A stretch of DNA of 64,000 bases from Halomonas sp. 25-S5 (GTDB taxonomy: Bacteria > Pseudomonadota > Gammaproteobacteria > Pseudomonadales > Halomonadaceae): positions 1-64,000 of the forward strand of contig NZ_JARANV010000001.1 in the NCBI RefSeq assembly GCF_029889845.1, given 5' to 3'. Both the position numbers and the translations under genes were made by a program. The stretch's first letter is position 1, and every line of letters starts with the position of its first letter. The notes under the pieces were generated by a model that saw only the letters and a list, made by a program, of their open reading frames with translations, was not told the DNA's origin and did not search any database. This document shows, piece by piece, positions 45,672 to 55,454 of this stretch.

Positions 45672-48275
45672 TCAGGCTTCCTGCGCGACCGGAATCACGT
45701 TGGACGCGGCGTTCTGATACTCCTCGATCTCATGGAAGTTCATGTAGCGGTAGATCTCGCCGGCCATGGCGTCGAACTCGCCCATGTAGCGGCGATACTC
45801 GTCGACGCTGGGCAGGCGGCCTTCCACGGCGGCCACGGCCGCCAGCTCCGCGGAGGCGAGGTAGACGTTGGCGCCGTCGCCCAGGCGGTTCGGGAAGTTA
45901 CGGGTCGAGGTGGAGACCACGGTACTCTTGGCGGCGACGCGGGCCTGGTTGCCCATGCACAGCGAGCAGCCGGGCATCTCCATGCGTGCCCCGGCGCGGC
46001 CGTAGATACCGTAGTAGCCTTCCGCGGTCAGCTGGTGCTGGTCCATCTTGGTCGGCGGGGCCAGCCACAGGCGGGTCTTCAGGCTGCCTGCCGGCTGCTT
46101 CTCGAGCAGCTTGCCCGCGGCGCGGAAGTGGCCGATGTTGGTCATGCACGAGCCGATGAACACCTCGTCGATCTTCTCGCCGGCCACGTCAGACAGCAGG
46201 CGGGCGTCGTCCGGATCGTTCGGGGCGCACAGCACCGGCTCCTTGAGCTCCTCGAGATCGATCTCGATGACCTCGGCGTACTCGGCATCGTTATCGGCGC
46301 GCATCAGGCTCGGGTCGGCCAGCCACTCCTCCATGCCCTGGATGCGGCGCTCGATGGTACGGCGGTCGCCGTAGCCGTTGGCGATCATCCACTTGAGCAG
46401 GGTGATGTTGGACGTCAGGTACTCGCTCACGCTGTCGTCGGACAGCGTGATGGTGCAGCCCGCGGCGGAGCGCTCGGCGGAGGCGTCGGAGAGCTCGAAG
46501 GCCTGCTCGACGGTGAGATCCTCGAGGCCTTCGATCTCCAGCACGCGGCCGGAGAAGGCGTTCTTCTTGCCGGACTTCTCGACGGTCAGCAGGCCCTGCT
46601 GGATGGCGTAGTAGGGGATGGCGTGGACCAGGTCACGCAGGGTGACGCCGGGCTGGCGCTCGCCCTTGAAGCGCACCAGCACCGATTCCGGCATGTCCAG
46701 CGGCATCACGCCGGTGGCGGCGGCGAAGGCGACCAGGCCGGAGCCCGCCGGGAAGGAGATGCCCAGCGGGAAGCGGGTGTGGGAGTCGCCGCCGGTGCCC
46801 ACGGTGTCGGGCAGCAGCATGCGGTTGAGCCAGCTGTGGATGATGCCGTCGCCCGGGCGCAGCGAGACGCCGCCGCGGTTCATGATGAAGTCGGGCAGGG
46901 TGTGGTGGGTGTCCACGTCGACCGGCTTGGGGTAGGCGGCGGTGTGGCAGAAGGACTGCATCACCAGGTCGGCCTGGAAGCCGAGGCAGGCGAGGTCCTT
47001 GAGCTCGTCGCGGGTCATCGGGCCGGTGGTGTCCTGGGAGCCCACGGTGGCCATCTTCGGCTCGCAATACATGCCCGGGCGCACGCCGTCCAGGCCGCAG
47101 GCCTTGCCGACCATCTTCTGGGCCAGGGTGAAGCCCTTGCCGGTGTCGGTGGGCTGCTCGGGCAGGCGGAAGACGTCGGAGGCGGGCAGGCCCAGGGACT
47201 CGCGCGCCTTGGTGGTCAGGCCGCGGCCGATGATCAGCGGGATGCGGCCGCCGGCACGTACTTCGTCGAGGATCAGCTGGGTCTTGAGCTCGAAGGTGGT
47301 GAGCACCTCGTCGGTGCCGTGCTTGCACACCTTGCCCGTATAGGGGTAGACGTCGATGACGTCGCCCATCTCGAGCTTCTCGACATCCATCTCCACCGGC
47401 AGGGCGCCGGAATCTTCCATGGTGTTGAAGAAGATCGGCGCGATCTTGCCGCCGAAGCAGAAGCCACCGGCGCGCTTGTTGGGCACGTTGGGGATGTCGT
47501 CACCGAAGAACCACAGCACGGAGTTGGTGGCGGACTTGCGCGAGGAGCCGGTGCCGACCACGTCGCCCACGTAGGCGACCGGGAAGCCCTTGGCCTTGAC
47601 GTCCTCGATCTGCTTGAGCGGGCCGGTAGTGCCGGGCACCTCGGGCTCGATGCCGTCGCGCTCGTTCTTGAGCATGGCATTGGCGTGCAGCGGGATGTCG
47701 GGGCGTGACCAGGCGTCCGGGGCGGGGGAGAGGTCGTCGGTATTGGTCTCGCCGGGCACCTTGAAGACGCTGAGGGTGATCTTCTCTTCCAGGGCGGGCC
47801 TGGAGAGGAACCACTCGGCGTCGGCCCAGGACTGGATGACGTCCTTGGCCACGGCGTTGCCGGCCTTGGCGCGCTCTTCCACGTCGTGGAAGGCGTCGAA
47901 CATCAGCAGGGTGTGCTTGAGCTGCTCGCCCACTTCCTTGGCGAGCTGTGCGTCGTCGAGCAGCTCGACCAGGGAGACGATGTTGTAGCCGCCCTGCATG
48001 GTGCCCAGCAGCTTCACCGCGTGGATCTTGTCGATCAGCGGCGACTCGGCCTCGCCCTTGGCGATGGCGGTCAGGAAACCGGCCTTGACGTAGGCGGCTT
48101 CGTCGACGCCGGGCGGCACGCGATGGGTGAGCAGGTCGAGGATGGCCTCTTCCTCGCCGGCTGGCGGGTTCTTCAGCAGCTCGACCAGTGCGGCGACCTG
48201 CTCGGCGTTCAGCGGCTTCGGCGGCACGCCATCGGCGGCACGCTCCTCGACATGTTGGCGATAGGCTTCAAGCAC
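45672..48275 (-). CDS. acnB: aconitate hydratase B
   Basis: I chose the GTG at 48275 with GAGG 8 nt upstream: this yields [21 protein letters not shown], matching the E. coli AcnB start (LEEYRKHVAERA), and 867 residues against 865. A longer ATG start would add a non-conserved leader of 27 residues. The order HEAT-like N-domain, swivel domain, then catalytic core is that of AcnB. The 4Fe-4S cysteines are in [13 protein letters not shown] and [13 protein letters not shown]. It interconverts citrate and isocitrate in the TCA cycle; apo-AcnB can bind mRNA. Confidence 0.97.
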   Translation of the reverse strand: MLEAYRQHVEERAADGVPPKPLNAEQVAALVELLKNPPAGEEEAILDLLTHRVPPGVDEAAYVKAGFLTAIAKGEAESPLIDKIHAVKLLGTMQGGYNIVSLVELLDDAQLAKEVGEQLKHTLLMFDAFHDVEERAKAGNAVAKDVIQSWADAEWFLSRPALEEKITLSVFKVPGETNTDDLSPAPDAWSRPDIPLHANAMLKNERDGIEPEVPGTTGPLKQIEDVKAKGFPVAYVGDVVGTGSSRKSATNSVLWFFGDDIPNVPNKRAGGFCFGGKIAPIFFNTMEDSGALPVEMDVEKLEMGDVIDVYPYTGKVCKHGTDEVLTTFELKTQLILDEVRAGGRIPLIIGRGLTTKARESLGLPASDVFRLPEQPTDTGKGFTLAQKMVGKACGLDGVRPGMYCEPKMATVGSQDTTGPMTRDELKDLACLGFQADLVMQSFCHTAAYPKPVDVDTHHTLPDFIMNRGGVSLRPGDGIIHSWLNRMLLPDTVGTGGDSHTRFPLGISFPAGSGLVAFAAATGVMPLDMPESVLVRFKGERQPGVTLRDLVHAIPYYAIQQGLLTVEKSGKKNAFSGRVLEIEGLEDLTVEQAFELSDASAERSAAGCTITLSDDSVSEYLTSNITLLKWMIANGYGDRRTIERRIQGMEEWLADPSLMRADNDAEYAEVIEIDLEELKEPVLCAPNDPDDARLLSDVAGEKIDEVFIGSCMTNIGHFRAAGKLLEKQPAGSLKTRLWLAPPTKMDQHQLTAEGYYGIYGRAGARMEMPGCSLCMGNQARVAAKSTVVSTSTRNFPNRLGDGANVYLASAELAAVAAVEGRLPSVDEYRRYMGEFDAMAGEIYRYMNFHEIEEYQNAASNVIPVAQEA

Positions 48276-48418
48276 GTTGGGGCCCTCATCGGTGGTGGTG
48301 GCCGAAGCCGGCAGACCTTGTGGCGCATCGATAAGTCGAGCGTCGACGAAAGGCACGCTTCGGCGCGGGAAACGTCTGGCAGACCCTTCCTGTTTACCAG
48401 GGTGTCAGCGGTGCCGCG

Positions 48419-48447
48419 ATCATAGAGGAAACTGTCGACAATGTTAA
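48419..48447 (-). promoter_or_regulatory. sigma70-type promoter of acnB
   Basis: Read on the minus strand: TTAACA (complement of 48442-48447), 17-nt spacer, TATGAT (complement of 48419-48424). The transcript would carry a leader of about 140 nt before the GTG start. Confidence 0.65.
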
Positions 48448-48566
48448 GTTGGGCCCGCAGTAGCGGCCTTGAACTTTGGTCGGCGGCAACTTCGGGATGC
48501 CAGCCCGGCGTTCCCCGCGTTACCATGACGTTCTGTCAACGCACCTTAACGTCAACGGGAGGGGAC

Positions 48567-49022
48567 ATGGGGGAGCGCATCACCTCGCCGTGCGTCGGTC
48601 TCTGCTCGACCACCCTGGGCGACCGGGTGTGCCGTGGCTGTCAGCGCGTCGACAGCGAGATCCGCGACTGGCCGGCCCTGTCCGGCGAGCAGCGACAGCG
48701 GTGCATGGTCGAGCTGGACCGGCTGCGGGCCGAGGTCGCCGCGCGCTTCCTGGAGGTCGTCGACCCCGCGAGCCTGGAGGCGCAGCTGCAGCGCCACCGT
48801 ATCCGCTTTCGCGAGGATCAGCCGGCGCTCTCCCGCGCCGTGGAGTTGCTGCGGGTGGGCCGCGGCCGCATCCGGGAGCTCGCGCGCTACGGGCTGGTCA
48901 GTCGCGACGACGAGGACGCCGCCACGCTCCATGAACGCATCACCACCGAGCTGCTGGCCGCCGCCGAACGGCGACAGGCGCTGCTCCCCGACCCCCTTGA
49001 CCCGCCGACACTGGAACCCTGA
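48567..49022 (+). CDS. DUF1289-domain protein
   Basis: The ATG at 48567 follows GGGAGGGG. 151 residues. The N-terminal DUF1289 motif is SPCVGLCSTTLGDRVCRGCQRV, a four-cysteine cluster (CxxxC ... CxxC) that may bind metal or an Fe-S cluster, followed by EIRDWPALSGEQRQRCM. The remaining ~100 residues are helical and charged. Function unknown. miaE starts 7 nt after its stop, so the two are probably cotranscribed. Confidence 0.85.
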   Translation: MGERITSPCVGLCSTTLGDRVCRGCQRVDSEIRDWPALSGEQRQRCMVELDRLRAEVAARFLEVVDPASLEAQLQRHRIRFREDQPALSRAVELLRVGRGRIRELARYGLVSRDDEDAATLHERITTELLAAAERRQALLPDPLDPPTLEP

Positions 49023-49029
49023 TACCCCG

Positions 49030-49662
49030 ATGCCGACCCTCGAGATGACCGACTGCCGGGACCTGCTGCCCGCCGAGCTGCTTTCCTTCCTGCCCTGTGC
49101 CACCCCGGATGCCTGGGTGGACTGGGCCCTGGCCAACCCCGAGCTGTTGCTGATCGACCATGCCCAGTGCGAGAAGAAGGCGGCCTCCACGGCCATGAGC
49201 CTGCTCTATCGCTACCTGGACCAGCCGCTGCTGCTGACCAAGATGAGCCAGCTCGCTCGGGAGGAGTTGCTGCACTTCGAGCAGGTCGTCAAGCTGATGG
49301 AGGCGCGAGGCATTGTCTATCGTCCTATCAGTGCCTCACGCTATGCCGAGGGGCTGCGCCGCCACGTGCGCGGCGAGGAGCCTGAACGGCTGATCGATAT
49401 CCTGATCATCGGGGCACTGATCGAGGCGCGCAGCTGCGAGCGCTTTGCCCGCCTGATTCCGCGTCTGGATGATGAACTTGCCAAGTTCTATCGCAGTCTG
49501 GTTAAGTCGGAAGGCCGTCATTTCGAGGATTATCTGATGTTGGCGCGCCGCCTGGCCCCGGCGCCCATCGATGCGCGTATCGCCTTCTTCTCCGATCGCG
49601 AGGCCGAACTGGTCACCATGCCGGACACGGCCTTTCGTTTTCACAGCGGCGTGCCGGCCTGA
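49030..49662 (+). CDS. miaE: tRNA-(ms2io6A37) hydroxylase
   Basis: The product is 210 residues with a ferritin-like di-iron four-helix fold. Iron ligands are visible in IDHAQCEKKAAST (Glu), AREELLHFEQV (ExxH), GALIEARSCERF (Glu) and KSEGRHFEDYLML (ExxH). MiaE hydroxylates the isopentenyl side chain of ms2i6A37 using O2, so it links tRNA modification to oxygen. It shares an operon with the DUF1289 gene. Confidence 0.93.
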   Translation: MPTLEMTDCRDLLPAELLSFLPCATPDAWVDWALANPELLLIDHAQCEKKAASTAMSLLYRYLDQPLLLTKMSQLAREELLHFEQVVKLMEARGIVYRPISASRYAEGLRRHVRGEEPERLIDILIIGALIEARSCERFARLIPRLDDELAKFYRSLVKSEGRHFEDYLMLARRLAPAPIDARIAFFSDREAELVTMPDTAFRFHSGVPA

Positions 49663-49695
49663 GGCCATCACTTCCGCCACGCAGGAATGATCACC

Positions 49696-52600
49696 ATGCG
49701 GAATGCTGCCGACGACGTACACGACAATGACCGGGACCACCTGGCACTCTTCGGCCACTTTTCCCTGAGTCTGGGCGACGATATCCTGACCCAGTTCAGT
49801 TACGACAAGGTCAAGGCACTACTGGTCTATCTGCTGCTCCACGACCAGCCGGTCAGCCGCGCCACCCTGGCCGAACTGCTGTGGCCCGATCAGGGCCTGT
49901 CGTCGGGGCGCACCAATCTGCGCCATGCCCTGCACTGCCTGCGTCAGTCGCTGGGCGACGAGGCCGAGCGAGTGCTGTCGGTGTCCCGCCAGACCATTGC
50001 CTTCCGACTGCCGGAGCGCTGGCGCTTCGACATGCATCGGCTGCAGGCGCTGCTCGAGGGCCCCGTCGACGTGGCCACGCTCGAGGCGGTGCTGGCCTGC
50101 TACCGCGGCGATCTCGCCGAGGAGCTGCACCTTTCCAGCTGTGCCGAGTACCAGCGCTGGCTGGTACAGGTGCGCAACGAGTGGCGCCAACGGGTGATCC
50201 GCTTCGCCGAGAGTGTCCTGGAGCGTCAGGAGGCACTGCCGGATAGCGTGCTGGAGTCACTGGTCAGCCGCTTTTCCGGCTACGGGCCCTTTCATGAACG
50301 CCTGGTGCGCCAGCTGGCCGAACAGGGCCAGCTGGCCGCCGCCCATGAGCAGTACAACGCCTACCTGCAGCTGCTGGCGCTCTCCGGTCAGCAGCCCGAG
50401 CCCTCCTTCCTGCAGCTGGCCCGCTACTGGTCCGATGTCCAGGCCGAGGTGCGCGCCCTCGGCCCCAGCGGTGCCTTCTCGCGCACCCTGGCCATGGATA
50501 GCCCCCCCCTGCGCGAGGGCGAGATCGAGCAGCGCCAGCTCTCGGTGATGGCCATTCGCCTGCGGCTCAAGGCCGACCTGTCGGCGCGCGCCGATGCCCG
50601 CGCCTGCCTGGCGTTGCAGGTCGAACTGATGCGCTGGCTCGAGCAGCAGTGTCACCACCTCGGCGGCTTCTGGCTGCCCGGGGCGACCGGCGGCCTGGGC
50701 CTGGCCTGCTTCGGCACCCATGGCCCGGCGCACCAGTTGGCTGAACTGGTGGCGCTCTACGAGCACTGTCGGTGCGTGCTGCCCGAGGAGTCCCAGCGCC
50801 ACTGGAGTGGCGAGGGCGAGCCACCGCGCATCGAGCTGGCCGCCGGCCTGGACAGTGGCCGGGTGGTCTACCTACCCGAGCGCCATCTGGTCGATCCGCT
50901 CGGCCAGGTAACCCAGGGCTCCCTCGACCTGATGAGCGCCGCCGAGGGCAGCGAGCTGGTCATCTCCCAGGACGCCAGCCAGCACATGCCGCCGGCCCTC
51001 GACCTTCAGCCGCGGCTCTCTACGCGGCTGGTGGCCAGCGACGGCCGGGTGCGCCTGAGGGCGCTCGTGCTCGGCACCAACGAGGGCGGGCGCGAGGCGC
51101 CTCCGCCCAGCCTGGTGGGACGCGAGGGCTCCCTGCGCACGCTGCGCGATGCCCTGGCCCGGGCCGGCATCGGCCTGCGGCAGAGCGTGCTGGTGCGAGG
51201 GCCCTCGGGGCTCGGCAAGTCGGCGCTGCTGGTGGGCTTTCGCCAGCTCGAGCAGAGCCGCGAGGCGGCGATCTGCTGGCAGCCTACCACCCGACTCTCC
51301 GTCCAGGAGCCCTATGGGGTGGCGCGCCAGCTGCTGCGCTGGCACCTGGGGGGGCGCATCGATGCCGAGGCGCTATCGCGACTGCTGGCCGGCGATGAGG
51401 CCCTGGCCCCCGATACCGACCATCGCCTGTTGCTGGAGGAGGCGCTCGGCGTGCGCGAGCCCCGCGAGATGGCGGTGCTCGCCCAGAGCGGGGAGGCCGT
51501 CGAGCTGGTCGTGGGGCTGGTTCATCGCCTGATCCGCGAGCTGTCCCACGAGCGCACCCTGGTGCTGATGATCGATGACCTGCAGTGGCTCGACGAGCCC
51601 TCCTTCAAGGTGCTGGCAGGGCTTCAGGCGCGGCTGCCGATCAATAGCCCCTTCCTGCTGGTGGCCAGCCACCATGGTCGCGAGGCGCTGCCGGCGAAGT
51701 TGCACTGGGACCAGCAGATCTCCCTGGGGCGGCTGGATGCCATGCAGTCCTCCCGGCTGCTCTCCCAGCTGGCGCGCCGCTACCGGATCCACTTGAGCCC
51801 GCGGCTGCGCGGCCAGATCATCGAGCGCTGCGATGGCGTCCCGCTGTACCTCCAGGAGATCTGCCGCCGGGTGGACATGGATCGCCGCGAAGGGCGCAGC
51901 GTGCAGCTCGACGAGCTGCCACGCGGCCTGCTGGGGCTGCTGGCCAGCCGCATCGACCAGCTCGACACCGACCGCGAGGTGGCCCATGTGGCGGCGGTGC
52001 TCGGGCGCCGCTTCCGCCTCGACTTCCTGGCCGAGTGCAGCGGCTGGGAGATGAGCCGCCTGGCAACGGCGCTGGAGCAGATGCGCCGGCTGGAGATCAT
52101 CGAGCCGGTCGAGGGCGAGGAGGGTGAGCGTGAATACCAGTTCACCCACCAGCTGCTGCAGGAAGCCGCCTATCTCTCCTGTCCCCGGGACGTGCGGGTG
52201 AGCATCCATCGTCAGGTGGTCAGCCTGATCGAGGAGCACTTCCCCATCTGGATCAGCCGCCATCCCGGCGATTTCGCCACCCACCTGCGGCGCAGCGGCC
52301 ACTATGCCCGCGGCGCCCGCTACTTCGAGCTGGCCGCTCGCGAGGCCCTCAAGGTCAGCGCCAACCGCACGGCGCTGAAGATGGCCGACTTCGGCCTGGC
52401 CAGCCTGCGCCATGTCGAGGGTCAGGCCGAGCGCGAGATCAGCCTGCTCACCGTGCGTGGCCAGGCCGCCTTCGCCCTGGAGGGGCATGGCTCACCCACC
52501 GCCCACGAGAGCTTCGTGCGGGCCCGGGAGCTGCTCGCTCAGGAGGAGGCCGGCCTGGACGACGGCGCGGACCTGGAGCAGGCCTTCCTGGTCCAGTGGG

Positions 52601-53610
52601 GGCTCTGGGTGGGCTGCAGCCAGCGCCATGCCCATGCCGATGCCTTCTCGCTGGCCTCGCGCCTGGCCGGCCTCGCCGGCCGCCTCGAGGATCCTCGCTA
52701 CCGGCGCCTGGCCGACTTCGCTCGGGCCAGCTGCGAGTATTGGGCCGGGCGCATCTCCCAGGCCTATGACCATCTGGAGGAGATCGACCCGCTCAATGTC
52801 CCGATGATGATCGAGTGGCTGCCGTTCTCCGACCATCCTCAGGTCGCGGCCGCCTGCTTCCAGGGCTGGACGCTCTGCCTGCGTGGTGACTACCAACGTG
52901 CCGAGCGGCAGGTGGAATCGGCCATCCGGCTGGCCGAGCGGATCGGCCATCCCGGGAGCCTGGCCATGGCGCTGATGTATGCCGCGGCCCTCTATCGCCA
53001 GCTGGGGCATGTGCACCTGGCCACCATGCGGGCCGAGCGGGCCTTCGAGCTGACCGGCACCCCCGACCTGCACCTCTGGCAGGTGGCCGCGCGCAGCGTG
53101 CTGGGCTGGCAGCGGGCGCTGGCCGGCGACCGCGACGGCCTGGCCCAGATCGAGTCGGCCCAGGAGGAGCTGGCCGAGGTCACCGGGCGGGACCCCTACC
53201 AGCGACCGGCCCTGTGGTACGTGGATGCCTGCCTGGCCCTGGGGGAGCTTTCCCGGGCCGAGGACTACCTCGACCAGTGCCTGATGATCGCCCGCGAGCG
53301 CACCACCCTGTTCGTCCCGGAGCTGGCCGTGCACCTGGCGCGCGTTCGGCAGCGCCTGGGACACTCCCGCGAGGAGGTCAAGAGTCTCGCCGAGCAGGCC
53401 CTGGTGCAGGCCCGGGAGGACGGCAACCTCCACCAGCAATTAGCGGCGCTCGAGTTCTGGTTGACCCTGATCGATCCTCAGGACGAGGCGCTCCGGGCGG
53501 AGTTCCGCACCCTGCTGAGCGAGGTGAGCCACAGCGATGCGCCGGTCCTGATGCGCTGGCGCAGCCTGCTCGACCGGCGCCTGCCCCATGCCGCTGACCT
53601 CTCCTCCTGA
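49696..53610 (+). CDS. large SARP/BTAD - cyclase-like - STAND ATPase - TPR regulator
   Basis: The ATG at 49696 is 9 nt from GCAGGA; an ATG at 49687 has no spacing. About 1304 residues. Numbered from 49687: residues ~18-110 form a winged helix (VSRATLAELLWPDQG .. TNLRHALHCLRQSLG); ~112-255 is a bacterial transcriptional activator domain. Residues ~280-465 resemble a class III nucleotide cyclase (RQLSVMAIRLR, PGATGGLGLACFG, IELAAGLDSGRVVY), but the metal-binding aspartates are missing (the GDG position reads TGG). Walker A GPSGLGKS is at 505-512; Walker B is LVLMIDDLQWLDEPS. The rest is TPR-like helices. It is probably a signal-responsive transcriptional activator. Ligand and targets unknown. 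Confidence 0.75.
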   Translation: MRNAADDVHDNDRDHLALFGHFSLSLGDDILTQFSYDKVKALLVYLLLHDQPVSRATLAELLWPDQGLSSGRTNLRHALHCLRQSLGDEAERVLSVSRQTIAFRLPERWRFDMHRLQALLEGPVDVATLEAVLACYRGDLAEELHLSSCAEYQRWLVQVRNEWRQRVIRFAESVLERQEALPDSVLESLVSRFSGYGPFHERLVRQLAEQGQLAAAHEQYNAYLQLLALSGQQPEPSFLQLARYWSDVQAEVRALGPSGAFSRTLAMDSPPLREGEIEQRQLSVMAIRLRLKADLSARADARACLALQVELMRWLEQQCHHLGGFWLPGATGGLGLACFGTHGPAHQLAELVALYEHCRCVLPEESQRHWSGEGEPPRIELAAGLDSGRVVYLPERHLVDPLGQVTQGSLDLMSAAEGSELVISQDASQHMPPALDLQPRLSTRLVASDGRVRLRALVLGTNEGGREAPPPSLVGREGSLRTLRDALARAGIGLRQSVLVRGPSGLGKSALLVGFRQLEQSREAAICWQPTTRLSVQEPYGVARQLLRWHLGGRIDAEALSRLLAGDEALAPDTDHRLLLEEALGVREPREMAVLAQSGEAVELVVGLVHRLIRELSHERTLVLMIDDLQWLDEPSFKVLAGLQARLPINSPFLLVASHHGREALPAKLHWDQQISLGRLDAMQSSRLLSQLARRYRIHLSPRLRGQIIERCDGVPLYLQEICRRVDMDRREGRSVQLDELPRGLLGLLASRIDQLDTDREVAHVAAVLGRRFRLDFLAECSGWEMSRLATALEQMRRLEIIEPVEGEEGEREYQFTHQLLQEAAYLSCPRDVRVSIHRQVVSLIEEHFPIWISRHPGDFATHLRRSGHYARGARYFELAAREALKVSANRTALKMADFGLASLRHVEGQAEREISLLTVRGQAAFALEGHGSPTAHESFVRARELLAQEEAGLDDGADLEQAFLVQWGLWVGCSQRHAHADAFSLASRLAGLAGRLEDPRYRRLADFARASCEYWAGRISQAYDHLEEIDPLNVPMMIEWLPFSDHPQVAAACFQGWTLCLRGDYQRAERQVESAIRLAERIGHPGSLAMALMYAAALYRQLGHVHLATMRAERAFELTGTPDLHLWQVAARSVLGWQRALAGDRDGLAQIESAQEELAEVTGRDPYQRPALWYVDACLALGELSRAEDYLDQCLMIARERTTLFVPELAVHLARVRQRLGHSREEVKSLAEQALVQAREDGNLHQQLAALEFWLTLIDPQDEALRAEFRTLLSEVSHSDAPVLMRWRSLLDRRLPHAADLSS

Positions 53611-53636
53611 ATCTTCGATACGCGGCCTGCAGCGAA

Positions 53637-53662
53637 CAACGGCGCCTCAAGGGGCGCCGTTG
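53637..53662. terminator. hairpin between convergent regulator and ykgJ-type gene
   Basis: CAACGGCGCC - TCAAGG - GGCGCCGTTG is a perfect 10-bp stem. On the minus strand it is followed by TTG and on neither strand by a long T-run, so efficiency is uncertain. Confidence 0.55.
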
Positions 53663-53680
53663 TGGTGGGGAGGGCGGGGC

Positions 53681-53956
53681 TCAGGTGGCCAGTTCCAGGG
53701 CCTCGATGCGCCTGAGCGCCTCGTCACGTCGCTCGCCGCACAGCTCGGGGTCGTAGTTGAAGCGCGCGCACACCGCCGGCCGGCGCGGGTCGCCGAACAG
53801 CCGGCAGAGGTTGGCATCATCGAGCTGCACGCAGCGCACGCCCGCCGGCTTGCCGTCAGGCATGCCGGGAATCGGCGAGCTGATCGAGGGTGCAATGCAG
53901 CAGGCGCCGCAACCCGGACGGCACCCGCTGGCGGGGTCCGCGGGCGTGCCGGTCAT
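53681..53956 (-). CDS. YkgJ-family cysteine-cluster protein
   Basis: The ATG at 53956 overlaps the queD stop (ATGA). 91 residues. N-terminal GCRPGCGACC gives the CxxxCxxCC cluster and a further GVRCVQLDDANLCRLFGDP and CARFNYDPELCG supply more cysteines. The family probably binds zinc or Fe-S; function unknown. It is the last gene of the que operon. Its longer upstream frame is a shadow of queD. Confidence 0.85.
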   Translation of the reverse strand: MTGTPADPASGCRPGCGACCIAPSISSPIPGMPDGKPAGVRCVQLDDANLCRLFGDPRRPAVCARFNYDPELCGERRDEALRRIEALELAT

Positions 53957-54798
53957 GGCCGAGCCTCGGCGATGGCGCCCTTGTCGATGCCCTCGAAGGC
54001 CTGGACCCGCGTGGCCTGGCCGCTCTCCCGGGCGATGGCCCCGGCCAGCCAGGCGGCGATATGTTCCACCGTGGTCGGCGTCGGCAGCACCGCGCAGCGG
54101 CTGCGCGGGAGCCGGATGAAGAAGTGGCCCTGCTCGGCGCGGTAACGGCAGGTCAGCAGGTCGCGGAAACCGGGCTCGTCGTCGACGACGACATCCGCCG
54201 CGTCCACCAGGTAGCGGTCGGCCAGCCAGGCGGCCCAGTGCTGCTCGAGGGCCGGCATGCGTCGCCCCTGCTGCCACACCTGCAGGCGCGAGCGATGGCC
54301 ATGGGCGATGCGCTGGCAGTTGCCGGCATGCTGCTTCAGGCCATGGCTGTAGCTGTAGGCGGCCCCCTCGATGGCCTCCTCGCGCAGGCGCAGGCGGATG
54401 TCGGTGACCCGCGGCGGCGGGCGGCGCATCAGCTCCGCGGCCAGGTGGTCGGCGAGTCGCTCCGGGGTGATCTCGCGCCAGGGCAGCAGGGTCAGGGCTT
54501 GGCGCGGGGCACGTACCTCCAGCGGGTAGGACCGCTCGCTGCGCACGCAGAGCCCTTCCCGGCAATCGTGGAGCGTCACCCCCGGTGCTCCGGTGGGCAC
54601 CAGCAGGGTGTGGTCGAGGCCGCCATCGAGCCGCGACTTGATCCACGGCTTCACCTCGCCGAAGTCGAACAGCATGCCGTCCTCGCCGAGCTCGCCGTCG
54701 AGTTCGACATCGACCTGCCAGCTGGCGCCGACCAGGCCCCGCTGCGGGCACCAGAGCGAGACGTCGAGGTGGGTAAGGCGGTTGATGAAGAGCGTCAT
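53953..54798 (-). CDS. 6-carboxytetrahydropterin synthase-type protein, two-domain (QueD-like)
   Basis: 281 residues from the ATG at 54798, twice the size of E. coli QueD (~120). The first half has GMLFDFGEVKPWIKSRLDGGLDHTLLV (core FDFGEVK .. LDHTLL), ending ITPERLADHLAAEL. The second half has SHGLKQHAGNCQRIAHGHRS, carrying the putative nucleophile Cys and HGH zinc ligands, and ends TVEHIAAWLAGAI. So catalytic elements are divided between two PTPS-fold halves. QueD makes carboxytetrahydropterin from dihydroneopterin triphosphate for queuosine. Position after queE and queC supports this role; the split is inferred. Confidence 0.75.
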   Translation of the reverse strand: MTLFINRLTHLDVSLWCPQRGLVGASWQVDVELDGELGEDGMLFDFGEVKPWIKSRLDGGLDHTLLVPTGAPGVTLHDCREGLCVRSERSYPLEVRAPRQALTLLPWREITPERLADHLAAELMRRPPPRVTDIRLRLREEAIEGAAYSYSHGLKQHAGNCQRIAHGHRSRLQVWQQGRRMPALEQHWAAWLADRYLVDAADVVVDDEPGFRDLLTCRYRAEQGHFFIRLPRSRCAVLPTPTTVEHIAAWLAGAIARESGQATRVQAFEGIDKGAIAEARP

Positions 54799-55454
54799 CA
54801 GTCGATCCCCGCGATCTTGTGGGCCTGCAGCGACAGTCGCCACTGCGGGTTGGCCAGGCAATAGGCCACGCTCTGCGTCATGGCGTCGCCCCGAAGGCCC
54901 GTGGGGGCCACGTCCATGGGCTGCAGGAAGAAGTGGGTGAAAGCCAGCCGGGTGAAGCGCTCGGGCGGGGCGTCGGCCTGGGGATGGACCAGCTTCAGCT
55001 CGTCGCCCCCGGTGATGGCCAGCGGATTCTCACCCTTGGGGCTGACGCAGAGCCAGTCGATGCCGGCAGGGGCGGGCAGGGTGCCGTTGGTCTCGACCGC
55101 GACCGCGAAGCCGCGGGCGTGCATCTCGCGGATCAGCGGCTCGTCGAGCTGCAGCAGTGGCTCGCCGCCGGTGAAGACCACATAGGGCGTGGCGGTCCTC
55201 ACACCCTGCCCCTCCTGGTCCGGCCACAGCGCGGCCAGGTGCTCGGCCAGCGTCTCGGCCGTCGAGAAGCGGCCGCCGTTCCGACCATCGGTGCCGATGA
55301 AGTCGGTATCGCAGAAGCGACAGGCCGCCGCGGCGCGATCCTGCTCGCGGCCGGACCAGAGGTTGCAGCCCGAGAACCGGCAGAAGACGCTGGCGCGACC
55401 CGCCTGGCCGCCCTCGCCCTGCAGGGTGTAGAAGGCCTCCTTGAGGTGGTACAT
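54798..55454 (-). CDS. queE: 7-carboxy-7-deazaguanine synthase (radical SAM)
   Basis: The product is 218 residues. Starts [33 protein letters not shown]; the radical SAM cluster is the long-spaced type CNLW .. CRFCDTDF, as in QueE. VVFTGGEPLLQ and AVETNGTLPAPAGIDW follow. It converts 6-carboxytetrahydropterin to 7-carboxy-7-deazaguanine. The start overlaps queC's stop by 1 nt. Confidence 0.95.
   Translation of the reverse strand: MYHLKEAFYTLQGEGGQAGRASVFCRFSGCNLWSGREQDRAAAACRFCDTDFIGTDGRNGGRFSTAETLAEHLAALWPDQEGQGVRTATPYVVFTGGEPLLQLDEPLIREMHARGFAVAVETNGTLPAPAGIDWLCVSPKGENPLAITGGDELKLVHPQADAPPERFTRLAFTHFFLQPMDVAPTGLRGDAMTQSVAYCLANPQWRLSLQAHKIAGID

Noticed and set aside
45429..47708. 759-codon frame antisense to acnB
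   Set aside because: Antisense shadow with Gly/His/Val-rich composition; acnB is unmistakable.
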